From NCBI GenBank assembly GCA_003640385.1, contig RCAB01000110.1, positions 62,001-126,000 of the forward strand: a stretch of 64,000 nucleotides of DNA. Reading direction: 5' to 3'. This stretch comes from Setaria digitata. Taxonomy: Eukaryota; Nematoda; Chromadorea; Rhabditida; Setariidae. The notes under the pieces were generated by a model. The model saw only the letters and a list, made by a program, of their open reading frames with translations, made no database searches and was not told the origin of the DNA. Both the position numbers and the translations under genes were made by a program. Shown here one piece after another: positions 52,364 to 64,000 of this stretch (its first letter is position 1; each line of letters begins with the position of its first letter).

Positions 52364-53298
52364 GATCACTCCGATCGTAACTCAAGCAATTAACTCGCTC
52401 GTTGTACTAAGCGGTGATTGTTGGTAATAAATATTAAATTCTTACAATATTTATGTTAGTACCGAAAACTTTGGATATATTGGTCTCTGTTTATAGGATG
52501 GTAGTGGCTGAAGTTGTTATGGTACTACATTGGAATCTGGCTGTTTATATTAATTTTTATCTTTGAAAATGGTTTCTTAATCAGTGGCATACAGTTGTAC
52601 ATTAGGAAAGTTGAAAATTGAAATGAACCCAGTGATAATGTCTTTTCTCTGTTGAGAAATTATTTCTGAGGTAAAGCTACAAATCGTCTGTTAAATTGAT
52701 GGATGCACAAGCTATAGTATGTCAAGCTAAGAAAATGCAAGAGAATTTCTCGAGTCTCAAAAAGAATCGCCCTTATATTTGGTACGTGAACTGTAACGAA
52801 ATCGGGAATTCACTTAGGCTCGAAACCTTTTATTGCGGCTATTTCGTTTCGTGATTTCATTTCCATAATAGTCAGGAATTACAGGAATTCCAAGAGTGAA
52901 AGTTTTTGTTAGACATAACTGAGATTCCTGTATGTTTCAGTAGTCTGGTATATATGGGTGGAATATGATGCTATGGAAAACCAACCCATCAGCAGCATCG
53001 CCGGGAGTTGGAGCAGGAGGGACACGTGTTAGTATTGCATGATCGAGAAGACCTTGAAAGATAGTCGGTACCTGCCTGGAGAGGGTCAGCTCCCGCTTCA
53101 AGGTCATGCGAATGATTGCGACAATATACGAGAGGAAGACGAGCAAGAGGAGGAGACTCTCGATGATCATCTATTTCAGCATCAAATTATGCACCCCCAT
53201 TTTCGCTAGAATTTACCTGCAATAGGTGACAGTTGCCCAGTCGCTCGGGCTACTGTATTGCTTGGTTCAGGATCGGAAGTTACTGCTCAGTTTATCCG
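51821..53298. other. dpy-19 / EcR intergenic region with possible EcR 5' exon
   Basis: Contains the dpy-19 3' end, a CTA microsatellite and presumably the receptor promoter. The part 52970-53215 is less AT-rich and has overlapping open frames on the plus strand, including a 56-codon frame at 53039-53209 with an acidic stretch (REEDEQEEETLDDHLF). This may be an upstream open frame or an alternative 5' exon of the receptor gene. Confidence 0.5.
52312..52363. repeat. (CTA)n microsatellite
   Basis: About 17 CTA units with one imperfect unit near the start (ACTATACT). Confidence 0.9.
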
Positions 53299-53423
53299 AT
53301 GACCACAGCAACGGTAACATATCATGAATTGCCACCCCTTACAAGTTGGATTTCCGATTCCCAAAAGCAGCAGCAGCAGCAGCAACAACAACAACAACAA
53401 CAACAACAACATCAACAGCAACA

Positions 53424-53454
<31 letters not shown>

Positions 53455-54738
53455 CAACAACAACAACATCAGCAGCAGCAACAACAACAACAACAACAAC
53501 AACAAGCCCATAATCCACCTTCTCCAGCCTCAGTTCCAATTACAGCATTTGTTGCAGCAGTACCTTTAGGAATTGAACAGCACAGCCAACAACCACCACA
53601 GGTCCTTGCCGATCATCGACATCCACAACAGCATGCACTGGTGACATCGCAAGAAATTTTTTGCACTCAAACACTGAATCATTATCGTACAGGTCAGCTT
53701 TACATTCTATCATATTTTCATAATTGGTAATTAGCAGATTTAAGTTCTATCGTTCATTTCATACTTGAATCCTGGAGTTTATCAATCAATGTTCCATTAC
53801 AATTCTCAGTGTTTGTTATTAATTTGAATCAAGAATTGTAGAAATTTATTGATATTTCATTATTTCTCATTATCTTTAAAATTTTTTCAATTCCAAAAAT
53901 TATTCGCAAAATTTCATTAGGTTAAATTTCATTAAGTCTTCCACAGAAAAGAGGTGAAGGTCGTTTGAAATGAATGGAACTGTGAATGTATTACTGATTC
54001 TACGCTGATAATTTATCCATTTTATAACAACAACAGCAATTAATTTCAGCGTGTTGCAGATGTCGAAACTGATGATAATTTTTGGGCAGCCACATCCTTC
54101 CTTTCAACACCACCACCAGTTTCTACTGCAATTCAACGATTCCATCAGATACATCCTGCTACTCATGCAAATATTCAGTGTACCACGATTGCTTTACCAA
54201 CATCAGGAACGCAGCAAGCTCAACAGGTAGGTGTGTACAGTTATATCAGAGATGACGTTGAATCAGTCGTTTCTCGAAAACACTTTTGTTCGAAGATTCG
54301 AGAGATCTGATGGAAAGCACATGAAGGGAATAAATGAGTACATTGTCTGTTTACACTGTTGCGGAAAGATGAATGAGAACTTGTTTTATAACATCTTACG
54401 CTACCTGTTACAGTAGAAAGTCATTTTTCTCTTCTACACCTAGCAAACTTCACCCACTCATGCAGTTCTTTCCATTCGCCTCATTCTGATTTATGAGTAA
54501 GAAATCCACACCTTTCTATGGTTTATTTGGTGTTAATTGAATACGCTATTAAAGTTGTTGCCACACACGCAGTACTTGTTGCAGTTTAGGATTATTGCTG
54601 ATTAATTGTTGTGGGACATGTCAAGCTGACATGAACTGTTTTTTTTTCCTATAACGAGAATGTGCCATGTTTGGCCTTGAAAATTTAAAATTATTCGCCC
54701 GAAATGTCCTCTTCATTTATCCTTTTCAAAACATTATT

Positions 54739-54772
<34 letters not shown>

Positions 54773-57700
54773 TTTTTTTAAAACTCACTCTGTTTTGTCT
54801 ATTAAACTTCTATTTCAAATCGATCTTTGATTCTTTCAGAATTATTTCTCGAAAAGAAAGAGAATGAGTTTGACCTACTTTTCATGCAGAAAGTGATTTT
54901 GTATTTATGTAAATTTAAAAAAAAAAAAAATAATTTTAAGCAGGAGGATATTTTCCCGATGTTGCCAAACGTTTTTCACTCATCATTTTTGCATTTATGA
55001 TTAACCAAAAAATAAAATTGTAATCATCATGTGATGATTAACTCAAGCGACGGATTTGTTTCTTCGCCTGGTGATGAATCAATTTTCTTTGTTTTTGATT
55101 ATTTTTATGGATGTTTTGTTCAATATTATCCACTTCTCTTTCATTAGACTCATGGTAAAAACGAATATCGAAGTAAGAAAAGATCTAGCAGCAATAGTTG
55201 TTCATCAGTTCGTTCTCCATCTTTGCCTTCTTCAAGCGGTATGGTCGTCCATAGTGTAACCGAAGAACTTTGTTTAGTTTGCGGTGATAAAGCATCTGGC
55301 TATCATTATAATGCCCTCACATGTGAAGGATGCAAAGGTGTGTGTTTCTTATATTACTTATTTTTCTTTTACAGAATTAATTATCAGTGCCAAGAGATCT
55401 GTGCTTGTTGGAGATTCAGATATTTCGATCAAAATCAAGAGTGGAAAATACTTCAAAAGGAAATGCTTCAGGGTTTTTTCGGCGTTCAGTTACTCGGAAA
55501 GCAATTTATCATTGTAAATACGGTGAATCCTGCGATATTGATATGTATATGCGCCGGAAATGTCAACACTGTCGTTTAAAAAAGTGTATGGAAATCGGAA
55601 TGAGGCCTGAGCGTAAGTGTAGCATGCTTTCTCATAAATTCATATGTCAGTTCACTTCCCTGAACTTTCAATATATTCTCTTTGCATTTGGTCTTTGAAA
55701 AAATCTTCCGTTGCATTTATTTAATTTATTTAGTTACTACTAATAAGTAGAAGAATTTGCTTTTCTTTGTTTTTTTTTTTTTTTTTTTTTTTTTCTGTTC
55801 TTAACACCACTAATATAACTAATAATCTAGCCATTGCATTCTTGAGACATTTAATACTGGAACATCTGAGCCTGTTTCAATGCTCCACTATTCTCTTAGT
55901 TTGTATGAATGTTGGATGGAAATTCAAACATAATTTGCATGTGCTACTTGAAAATTTTATTATTCTTGGTTACATCTAAAAACTTTATCATCCATTTCCG
56001 ATGGCTTTTTTTTTTTTTTTTTTTTTTCGATTTATTTACCTATCTAATAAGAATTTGCTTGCTGAAAAGCTATCACGTTTGAGATTGCTATTCTGTATTC
56101 GAATATCGTACACTGCACTAAATTTGGTGTATTGTTGCATGTATCTTATTTTTTAGTTTGCACCCCACTAGGATCTCAAAAAATTCAGGATTACGCGCTG
56201 ACTCGCGAGTGCCTTTAGTTGTGATTCCGGAGGATCAGTGTCGAATGAAACGTGAAGCTAAACAGAAATTGCGCACTGCACTGGAACAACAGCGTAAAGG
56301 AAGTTGTGCCAGTCCGCAACAAGCAGTTAGCTCTTCCGAATCACCAGATGATTATGTAGCATTATCAGTGGAGACTCGAGAATTGATCAATCGGATCGTA
56401 ACAATTGATCAACAATTTGCCACACCATCTACTGATACGCTGATGAAAATTTCGGTATTTGTAGTAAAATTTTTCAAAATCTTTTACTTCAATCATGATA
56501 GGATATCACTTTGAACATTTAAAATTCATAATTCCACATTGTAATTTTTTCATTTATTTTAGTTACAATAAAAAAGGAAGAGAAAATTTTTAAAATTATT
56601 ATTATAGTTGGTAAATTTTCCGAATTATAATTAGAAATTTCCAAAAGTAAAACCCTATGGGTTTATTTTTACAGGAACGTAATGAAGTGGGTAATTCCTA
56701 TCAACAGCTTGCTGAATTGACAATTCTAAGCTTACAGTTGATTCATCAGTTTACAATGCACTTACCCGGTTTCTGTAAACTTTCTGACGAGGATAAACGC
56801 ACTCTACATAAGGTCAGGAGTTTTTTCAGTTAGTGAAAGTGGCATAAGGTTGCTAGTTTTGAAGAGTTTTAATATAGGATGATATCAGCATATTGGCATG
56901 ATTGTTCACTTTACAGTGGTATTTTCATTAATTTTTTTTTTTTTAAGTTATTAAATTTATAAATCTGTGTATTTTGCATTTCAGAATTTCGGTAGCCAAA
57001 GAATAATTAGCTTGAATTTTAAACACATATTAAAATTGGTATAAAATTTCACTTATTAAACACTTGAATGAAAAGACTGCTCATTTCTAGACGGCATTTT
57101 TAGACATGCAAAACGGAAGTACTTGTATTACGAACATCACGTTGTTACGATATATTCGATGAAAAAGTAGTGCTCGGTAATGAAGCCAAACAGTGGCGCT
57201 ATGATCGTGAACAATATCGTGAATTCATTGGACCTTTAGCTGATTCAATGTTTGATTTCGCACATGCTCTTTCAAAAATGCAGTTGCATCAGGCGGAATA
57301 TGTTCTGCTTACTGCAATTGCAATCTTTTCAGGTGAGTTGATAATAAAATATTTGATTTAATTTATAATGTCTGTCAAGAAAATAACCTTCTTCTGTTTT
57401 AAGAGGATAGAAGTTTGGATAGTGGTGATCCTTAAGGACATTCCGTGAGTTTTTGAAGAAGCGGGGAAAGCGAAAAAAAAAATCACGGAGATTTTTCAGG
57501 CTCACTTATTTAACTCCGGTAAAAAGTTGGAATTTTCTGGTATTTGTAAGCGCCAGAATAGCAGTTATGAGAGTGCAGTGATTATTCATGCTCTTAAATA
57601 GGTAATGGACAATAAAGCTTTTTATAAACGAGGAGGCTTAGGAAAATCACTTGATGATTTGAATTTAGGAGCAAATTTAACTGACAATTATTTTCTGTCT

Positions 57701-58207
57701 CAGATCGACCCGGTTTACTTCAACCAAAATCAGTGGAAGATATTCAGGAAGTGTATACCTCGGCATTACAATCTTACATTGATGCTTTAAGACCCAAACA
57801 GCGAAATATTTTTTCTCGATTACTGATGAAACTTACCGATCTTCGAAGTTTTGCTTCGGAACAGGTATGAACTTATGGAACTTACTTGCTTCTTTAATCA
57901 AAGGATGCAGCGGAAAGGTTCATAGATACACATTTTTACGTGAAAGGAATTTTAGATTTTGCAGAGTGAAATAATTAAGGGAATCAACTCAACGGGGATA
58001 GCATCACCATCATCGCAACAGTCATACGACGTGAAATTGGCAGCTACAAAGCTGCAACTTCAACACCGTCAACAACAACAACAACAACAACAGCAAGAAC
58101 AGCAGCAGCAGCAGCAACAGCAACAACAACAACAACAACAACAGACCCAGTATCTTTTATATGCTAATGGGCAATATCAACCATCAACGTCAACCGCTTA
58201 TCCGTAG
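53299..58207 (+). CDS. EcR: Ecdysone-receptor-type nuclear receptor (NR1H)
   Basis: Nine exons (53299-53692, 54060-54226, 55148-55337, 55472-55612, 56219-56454, 56675-56812, 57104-57332, 57704-57864, 57965-58207) join in frame to 632 residues. The N-terminal domain carries a 46-residue Q/H tract. The DNA-binding domain (about 229-295) has both zinc fingers: [21 protein letters not shown]-box CEGCKGFFRRS, then [20 protein letters not shown]; this is EcR type. The ligand-binding domain (about 340-550) shows [31 protein letters not shown] and a helix-10-like end (LRSFASEQ). After that the last exon diverges into a Ser/Gln-rich tail with a second Q tract and no recognisable AF-2 helix. EcR binds DNA as a heterodimer with USP/RXR. 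An ecdysone receptor has been described from Brugia malayi; C. elegans has none. The start at 53299 is a choice; the frame is open upstream to about 53230. Confidence 0.93.
53368..53505 (+). repeat. CAG/CAA polyglutamine tract, EcR N-terminus
   Basis: Forty-six codons: 14 Gln, His, 18 Gln, His, 12 Gln. CAG and CAA are mixed in blocks and the two His codons (CAT) differ from CAA by a single base. The tract is in the A/B domain of the receptor. Confidence 0.95.
58070..58144 (+). repeat. CAA/CAG polyglutamine tract, EcR C-terminus
   Basis: Twenty-five codons, all Gln except one Glu (GAA), near the end of the last coding exon, 21 codons before the stop. Confidence 0.95.
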
Positions 58208-58659
58208 CATCAGACTTTTTGCGAATTTTGTGTGAGTTTTGAAATTCTCTCCAAATATCACGTAATTCATTTATCAGCGTTCTTCTCATAGAAAACATTC
58301 ATAGGTACGATTAAGTTTCTTCAGTCAAAACTCTAGTCCCGGTGAGACATATTTATTAATGGAATAGAGCAAGAAGCATTTCATTTACGATTAGTTCTAA
58401 TGACTGCTCTTTTTAAATTTTTCATCCTACCGACATATACACACATATATATATATGCTTTTTTTTTTCTTTTTTTTTTTTTAAACTGTAGCAATTTTGT
58501 CTGAAAAAGTTCCAATCAAATTCAGTTAGTCCAAGAAAATATACAAAGTTGGAACAACAGGAGACAGATTTAGACGACTATCGGTTTGCAGAACGATGTT
58601 TTTGAAATATTGAGCCAGCTTGTTGCACACATTTTATATTCCAGGATTGTGAAAGGTTT

Positions 58660-58789
58660 TTATTATTATTAATATCATTAATATTATTATTATTATTATC
58701 ATTATTATTATTGTTATTATTATTATTAATATTATTATTATTAATTATTATTTATTATTATTATTATTAATTATTATTATTATTATTAT
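58660..58789. repeat. (TTA/ATT)n microsatellite
   Basis: About 130 bp of TTA-type units with scattered AATAT, ATCATT and GTTATT interruptions, shortly after the EcR stop codon. Confidence 0.9.
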
Positions 58790-59621
58790 ACAAAGGGAAC
58801 GGTTACAGTTTTTACTGAAGAGATGAGATGGCTGTAATTATTTTAACACTCATTTTCAAGACTTTCTGTTTTTATAATCTTTTGTGACATTTTCGTCATA
58901 CATTCCAGTCTTTGTGTTATTTTTTTGGGTGAAGAAAAATATTAATTTCGCCAACATGTTAATCTTTGGCATTTTTGTAAAATTAGTGAATTTTTGTTGA
59001 AAAAGTGTAATGGCAATCTCATAATGAATGTCAGTCAAATAAATAATTTCATTAAATATGTTGTATCCTTCCGTGGAGACAAATTTGGAGAACTTCGAAC
59101 AGCAGTTAAAATTCTGAAAATTCGCTTTGATTTGACTAACCAGGAAGAAATATTTGGGATTGAGGAGATAAAGTGGGTGAAGAAAAGAAAATGTGTAAAA
59201 GTTGAGGAAGGAAGCCTGAACGATTCTGAATCTTTAATTCCATCCTTTTTTTTATAATGTCAGGATACTTCTTCGATTAGTGAGAGGAAAATTGCCATGC
59301 CAGTAGGTGATTATTTTCGAATTTTTGTTTTCTAACTTACACTAATTTCGTCTCTAAAATTTTCGGGATACCTAGCCTATGAGGCTAATTTCTGGTTTTT
59401 TTTTTTTTGATAGAAAAAAATTTAGATGCACCAGATTCGCTGCGAAGTTAGCAATATTTTTATATAAAAGTCTAGACTGTTCCAGAAAAATGCTCGATTG
59501 TAGGTTGTTAAATTATTTTAAATTTATTTTTCAAATTTTTTCGCATATTACAATGAGTGATTGATTTAACGAAGCATATTTTCATGGTCTAATTTAAGAC
59601 AGACAGTGAGATCATTTGCAT

Positions 59622-59642
59622 AGAGAGAAAGAGAGAGGGAGG

Positions 59643-59680
<38 letters not shown>
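59622..59680. repeat. Purine GA-rich microsatellite
   Basis: Interrupted GA repeat (GAGAGAAAGAGAGAGGGAGGG then a pure GA run) of about 59 bp. Confidence 0.9.
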
Positions 59681-59682
<2 letters not shown>

Positions 59683-62600
59683 CATGATAAGCTAGGTTAA
59701 AATATTTTTATAGTGATAAAAATTTCAATAGAATCTGTAATTCCATGCCGTTGAAACTGATGGAATATTCTCAAATGAACCAGGATTGTATTCGTGTGTC
59801 ATTGGTTCATTGGTGCTATCCTCCTCCTTCTTCCGAGAGTTCTCAGCTTTCATCTAAATATATTCTGAGAAGCATACAGATTATTTGTATGCATCACTGA
59901 AATGAAAATTACAAAAAAAAAAATTTATGAACAAATGATGACCATTCTAAATGCTTTGACAAAAGTAATGAATTAACAAAGGTTATTCAAAAATGCAGCT
60001 GGACTTGAGGAGCTTCTTCACTTCACTGAACTTTGTAAAGGTATGAACTTGGCTTGAATAGCGTAACATAGTCCAGCCATACAGAATATTAGTATCAGAA
60101 TAGCCAGAGCTCTAAACTCATCAGATTAAGTGTATGGAAAATTTGCGAAAAGTGCAGTAAGCAGTCCGGAGCAAAACGGTATATGAGTAAATAGCTGATT
60201 TTAACTTAAATGCAGTGAAGTGTATGTTTTACTAAAGCAGTGCGAAGTGGAAACACCTCCACTGAGTTGTCAGTGGTACTTTTGACACAAGTACACAGAG
60301 CTTTTTTATTCAGGCTTAATCAAGGGGTTGCACAAAATAGGGGATGTCATGCTTGATGATTTACTCAAATGGATCATTGGAGAAAGGACCATACCGAGTT
60401 GGATTTCCCATACATTTTACAGAATCATTGAGAAGAGAGTGAATGGGATTAGTAGAAGATTTAGGAATAAAATTTTAGGCCAAATGTTTTAAGAAAAGAT
60501 ACCTTCCTTCATTGCCTTCCAAAAGAATGTTGATTATTGCAGTATCTGAAGTTCTGTAAGATCATATTGTACTCCTGCCTGGTCCTGGTCAAGTTCGAGC
60601 CCACATATATCATATCACCATCATGCAGATAGAGCATTTTCCCTCAGGTGGCACCTACATTTCTTCTGAAGGCGAGATTCCTCATTACTTGGCCTTTGAT
60701 GTTATACCAGCTAACTATCATGGAAATCTTGACTGGTGAATCCAGTTTAGCCAGTATTAGTACTTCTAGACATCATATTCTCGAGACTACTGCAGCTCAT
60801 TGGAATTTTCCCCCATCAGCCTGCGTATGAACTGAATTGGTGCTATCACAGAGAGAAACCGAACGAAACACGACTGACTGCAATCTCACCCGATAGAACG
60901 AACATCTCACGTCTTTGCAAGCATGCAATTAGAAACCGTATCCACTACTTTGGCTACAGTATCATTCTGTTAGGTATTTAATTCGAACCCTTCTCAACTT
61001 ATAAACTGCAATCGATCGATGTGATAAAGGATGGTCAGATAATATTTCCGTGAAGGAATTAGGACGCTTATATTGGTCACGAGTTACGGCAATCACGAAA
61101 TTCTGTTGCGTGATTCTTGATAGCCACGAATCGTTGGACAAAAGCCGGAAGTACTAAAGAGACGTACGTTAGCGTGACAACAAAAATGCAGACAACTAGC
61201 ACATTACACGCTCAACTGTGTGCTACCATTACGTGGCACAACACATCGTAATGCACGTCATGACATGATCGTAGTCGTCTGGAAAGTCTCAGAAATAACG
61301 TTGCTACCATTGTTTGCAGAATAGAACGAGATGCGGCGCTAATATCTGCTGATACTGTGCATTATGCATTTCAAGATTCCAAGTTGTCTTGATGGAACTT
61401 GAAGGTTGCAAACTCGCCAACGAAGCCGTCCGTCTCCATTTCAGCGAAAATGATCTAGTACTGTGGAGTGACTGGAAAGAATACAGTCCTCTTTTGCACC
61501 GCGTTCTACAGAAAACGCTGCTGGCTACGGTATTCAATTTCTCATTCTCCTCTTGTCATAATACTGTAGTTGTAAGCTCTACAGTATGCCAACTTTCCTT
61601 CCTCAGCTCTTCGCCACCAGTGTACGATCATCGAATTGTGCTTTATTGCTGCAAATATTGATAATACTCCTGTAAAGTGCTTTTCAGGATACTGTAATAT
61701 GTCAATCGATAATTTTAGGATTCTTATACGATTTTTGTGATAGAGCGTCGAATGAGCGAGTTGAAAAAGAGCGAGAGGAAGAAAGCGAGAAACTAACAGA
61801 GGAGCGGAAAGGAGCTGCAGCGAGACATACCACTGTACCGTCTGATTCGGATTGCTGTTGACGGTTCGCCGTTCCCACGTGGTTCCGGACGTAGGTGTTG
61901 CGTGTGACTCATTGTCACGCTGAAGGGGACCGACTGAAGACACTGGCGAGAGGAATACGGTGCGTGCTCTCTCCTTACGCGCTATTTCAAAATTTGTTTG
62001 TGGACAGAAATTCAAAATGACGGATTTGGTTCCGTTCGTATTTCGTTTACATTTCACTCCATCGCATCCAAGCTACGTTTGCTCTCAAGTTGTACTGGTC
62101 ACTTGGTGTATCCCCTCTATCCTCTCTAGATGCTTGAACTGGAGATGTCTGTCTTTTGCCGGATATGGAAAATCAGAATAAAGTATTAACATACATTAAA
62201 TTGTTTGTTTGAGCTTCGGTGAAATTCGGCGTAAAATTTTGTAGCATCATAATTTTATTTGTTTTCTTTTATTTTCCCGATGGAAGTTCAATGTATCGTC
62301 TTCACACCCTTTTTCTGTGTTCCAAGAGATTTAAGCGAAGTGGTACATTTCATTGTATCCTTTTTCCCGGAAATTTCTTGGCGATTAAATATGTGAAGAA
62401 TTTTTTTTCTTCAGATTCAGTTTGCCTTACGTCATTGTGCATGCTTAACGAAAGAACGTTCTTTTTAACTTCATCAGTTTATGGATGTCAGACCAGATAA
62501 TGTAAGTTCTAGATTAATTTTCATTTAAAAATGATATTTCGAAAATTATTTGCAATTATGACTGTGGATAGTATTACCTCATTGTGTGTGCACTATTTCT

Positions 62601-64000
62601 AGTTTGTCCATTATAGTACAGACTAATTGCTATTGTGTCTCCAATATGCCATTGTAAATATGCTTTCTGGATTTGTAGTATGTGACTTCATGCTTCAAGA
62701 ACCAAGTAATCGTGCAGCTGTAGAATTTCATTTCTTTGATTTTAGGCTGGTACTCGGACAGATAGCGGAAACGAAAATTACAGTTTCTCTTTTCAGAAGT
62801 TGAAAACTGTAAGTGCATTTTCGTAGTTGTAACAGCTGATATTTCTAAATATATATATATAATATATTCTAATGTCACTTAAATGGACCAATTAGTTTTG
62901 AATATGTTAGCTTTTAAGCTTTGAACTGTGAACACTACAGTATCGCGAAGGGTGTTTGTACAGTATCGCATCTTCCACGTTGTACGATGCGGTACAATAA
63001 GTTGTACAGTAGCGTTGTTTAGTGAAGTCAAAATTTCTATTTGATAATGCTATCGATGTTTCACTGTTATTGACACTTATTTTAAATCTCAATATTTTTG
63101 CGCTTTGACAAGTATTAAGTAGGTCTCCTAAATATTGGTATTAAAAGTCTTCCGGATTTTTTTTATGAACTTCACGTGGTTCGTGTACCGGTTCTTTTGC
63201 CCTACTCGCTTCCGTGTTTTCTCTTTAAATTAGTCTGCTGATGGGGCTAATGAACTGATCATGATTTGAAATTGCATTTCTTTTCTGCTCTTCTAACGGT
63301 TGAAAATATTTTCCTCTCTGTGAATTTACAACATCAACTTTGTACTGTGTAAATCAGATAACGACTAATGATGTGCTCTCTGTTGTTCTGCATGTGATAT
63401 ATTAAAATCTTTTTCAGTTTACTTTCTTGTAGTTTGTGGTAATCATAATACATAACAATCATGAGCAAAGTAAACGGCATAAAAATTGTGATTGAATCCA
63501 AGGCATTTTATCAAGTGAGACATCAATTTTTGAAAGTATTACAGAAGGTTGTTACCATTTAAACTCTGTGAGCGCATAAACCAATTGGAGTGTGCATAGT
63601 ATAGCAATACAAATTTCCTAATGTGGTATTTGATTTTTGGTATTTGAACAGAAACAAAAAAGATGTTTTAAAAGCAGTCACATTGTGTTTAACAAAGTTT
63701 AGTTAAAATACTATACCATACTGAGTATACTGCTTGTTTAATTTCTGGATGGTAATAAATTAGACTGCTCGGCCCAAAACTGCAATTTTAGTTTTCGTTT
63801 ATTTCTCGTAAATTAGCTGAATTGATTTTATAGATTTTGCTTTTACACGCTCCATATTTTCTTTTGAATTATCCTTGTTATATAAACACTCTTTGATTTA
63901 TCCTTGCTTTTTTTTTTTTTGTTTTTGTTCGGCTGCTTATTTTTTTCATTAGTATAAAAAGAATCTTTTCACTTCGTTATATATCAGCATAAATCACCCA

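Larger units (their letters stand above)
58208..64000. other. Region downstream of EcR without a modelled gene
   Basis: Begins with the receptor 3' untranslated region, then TTA and GA microsatellites. From about 60500 to 62100 the base composition is clearly less AT-rich, with several moderate open frames on both strands but no motif I recognise; this could be a promoter and 5' exon of a gene lying beyond the window, or a decayed insertion. From 62200 to 64000 the sequence is AT-rich again with no supported feature. Confidence 0.5.

Noticed and set aside
53287..53539. Minus-strand poly-Leu and poly-Val/Ala frames and a plus-strand poly-Asn/Ser frame
   Set aside because: These are the other reading frames of the CAG/CAA tract in EcR.
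58994..59257. Plus-strand 87-codon frame as alternative last EcR exon
   Set aside because: It contains no AF-2-like helix and no acceptor in the phase required from 57864 could be identified.
60960..61060. B-box-like GGGTTCGAATT on the minus strand, suggesting a tRNA gene
   Set aside because: No A-box lies at the right distance and the flanks cannot form an acceptor stem.
61542..62057. Minus-strand 171-codon open frame
   Set aside because: No recognisable motif, Ser/Arg/Leu-rich composition typical of a chance frame in less AT-rich DNA, and no splice context; kept only as part of the unexplained island.

Overview
The window is nuclear DNA from a nematode, most likely a filarial species such as Brugia. 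It is very AT-rich, its genes are cut into many short exons with GT..AG introns, and several start codons sit directly behind strong acceptor sites of the kind used for spliced-leader trans-splicing. The recognisable proteins have Caenorhabditis elegans-type orthologues, with one notable exception: an ecdysone-receptor-type nuclear receptor, a gene C. elegans lacks but filarial worms carry. Gene models below were built by hand; in each modelled gene the exon phases join without a frame break.

Layout. 1-80: tail of an unidentified plus-strand gene. 754-2337 (+): rab-35. 4871-11412 (-): cut-6-like cuticlin with a vWA and a ZP domain. 14117-17494 (-): zig-8-like two-Ig cell-surface protein, first exon not found. 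17495-24119: long gene-poor stretch. 24120-34921 (-): five genes in one direction, transcribed as ubc-20 (E2-25K), cox-17, sec-20, gankyrin (PSMD10) and a small four-TM protein; the last four are close enough to be an operon candidate. A 385-bp divergent promoter region separates ubc-20 from dpy-19 (35307-51820, +), a C-mannosyltransferase whose first intron holds an unrelated minus-strand gene (36476-38623) of unknown function. 53299-58207 (+): EcR-type nuclear receptor with two polyglutamine tracts. 58208-64000: no gene I can model, but the part from about 60.5 to 62.1 kb is visibly less AT-rich.

Themes. Housekeeping functions (Rab traffic, SNARE, ubiquitin conjugation, proteasome assembly, copper delivery to cytochrome oxidase) sit beside matrix and developmental genes (cuticlin, Ig surface protein, C-mannosylation, steroid-type receptor). 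Four single N positions are each flanked by near-identical sequence, so they look like unmerged contig ends rather than real duplications; one of them artificially repeats most of an exon.
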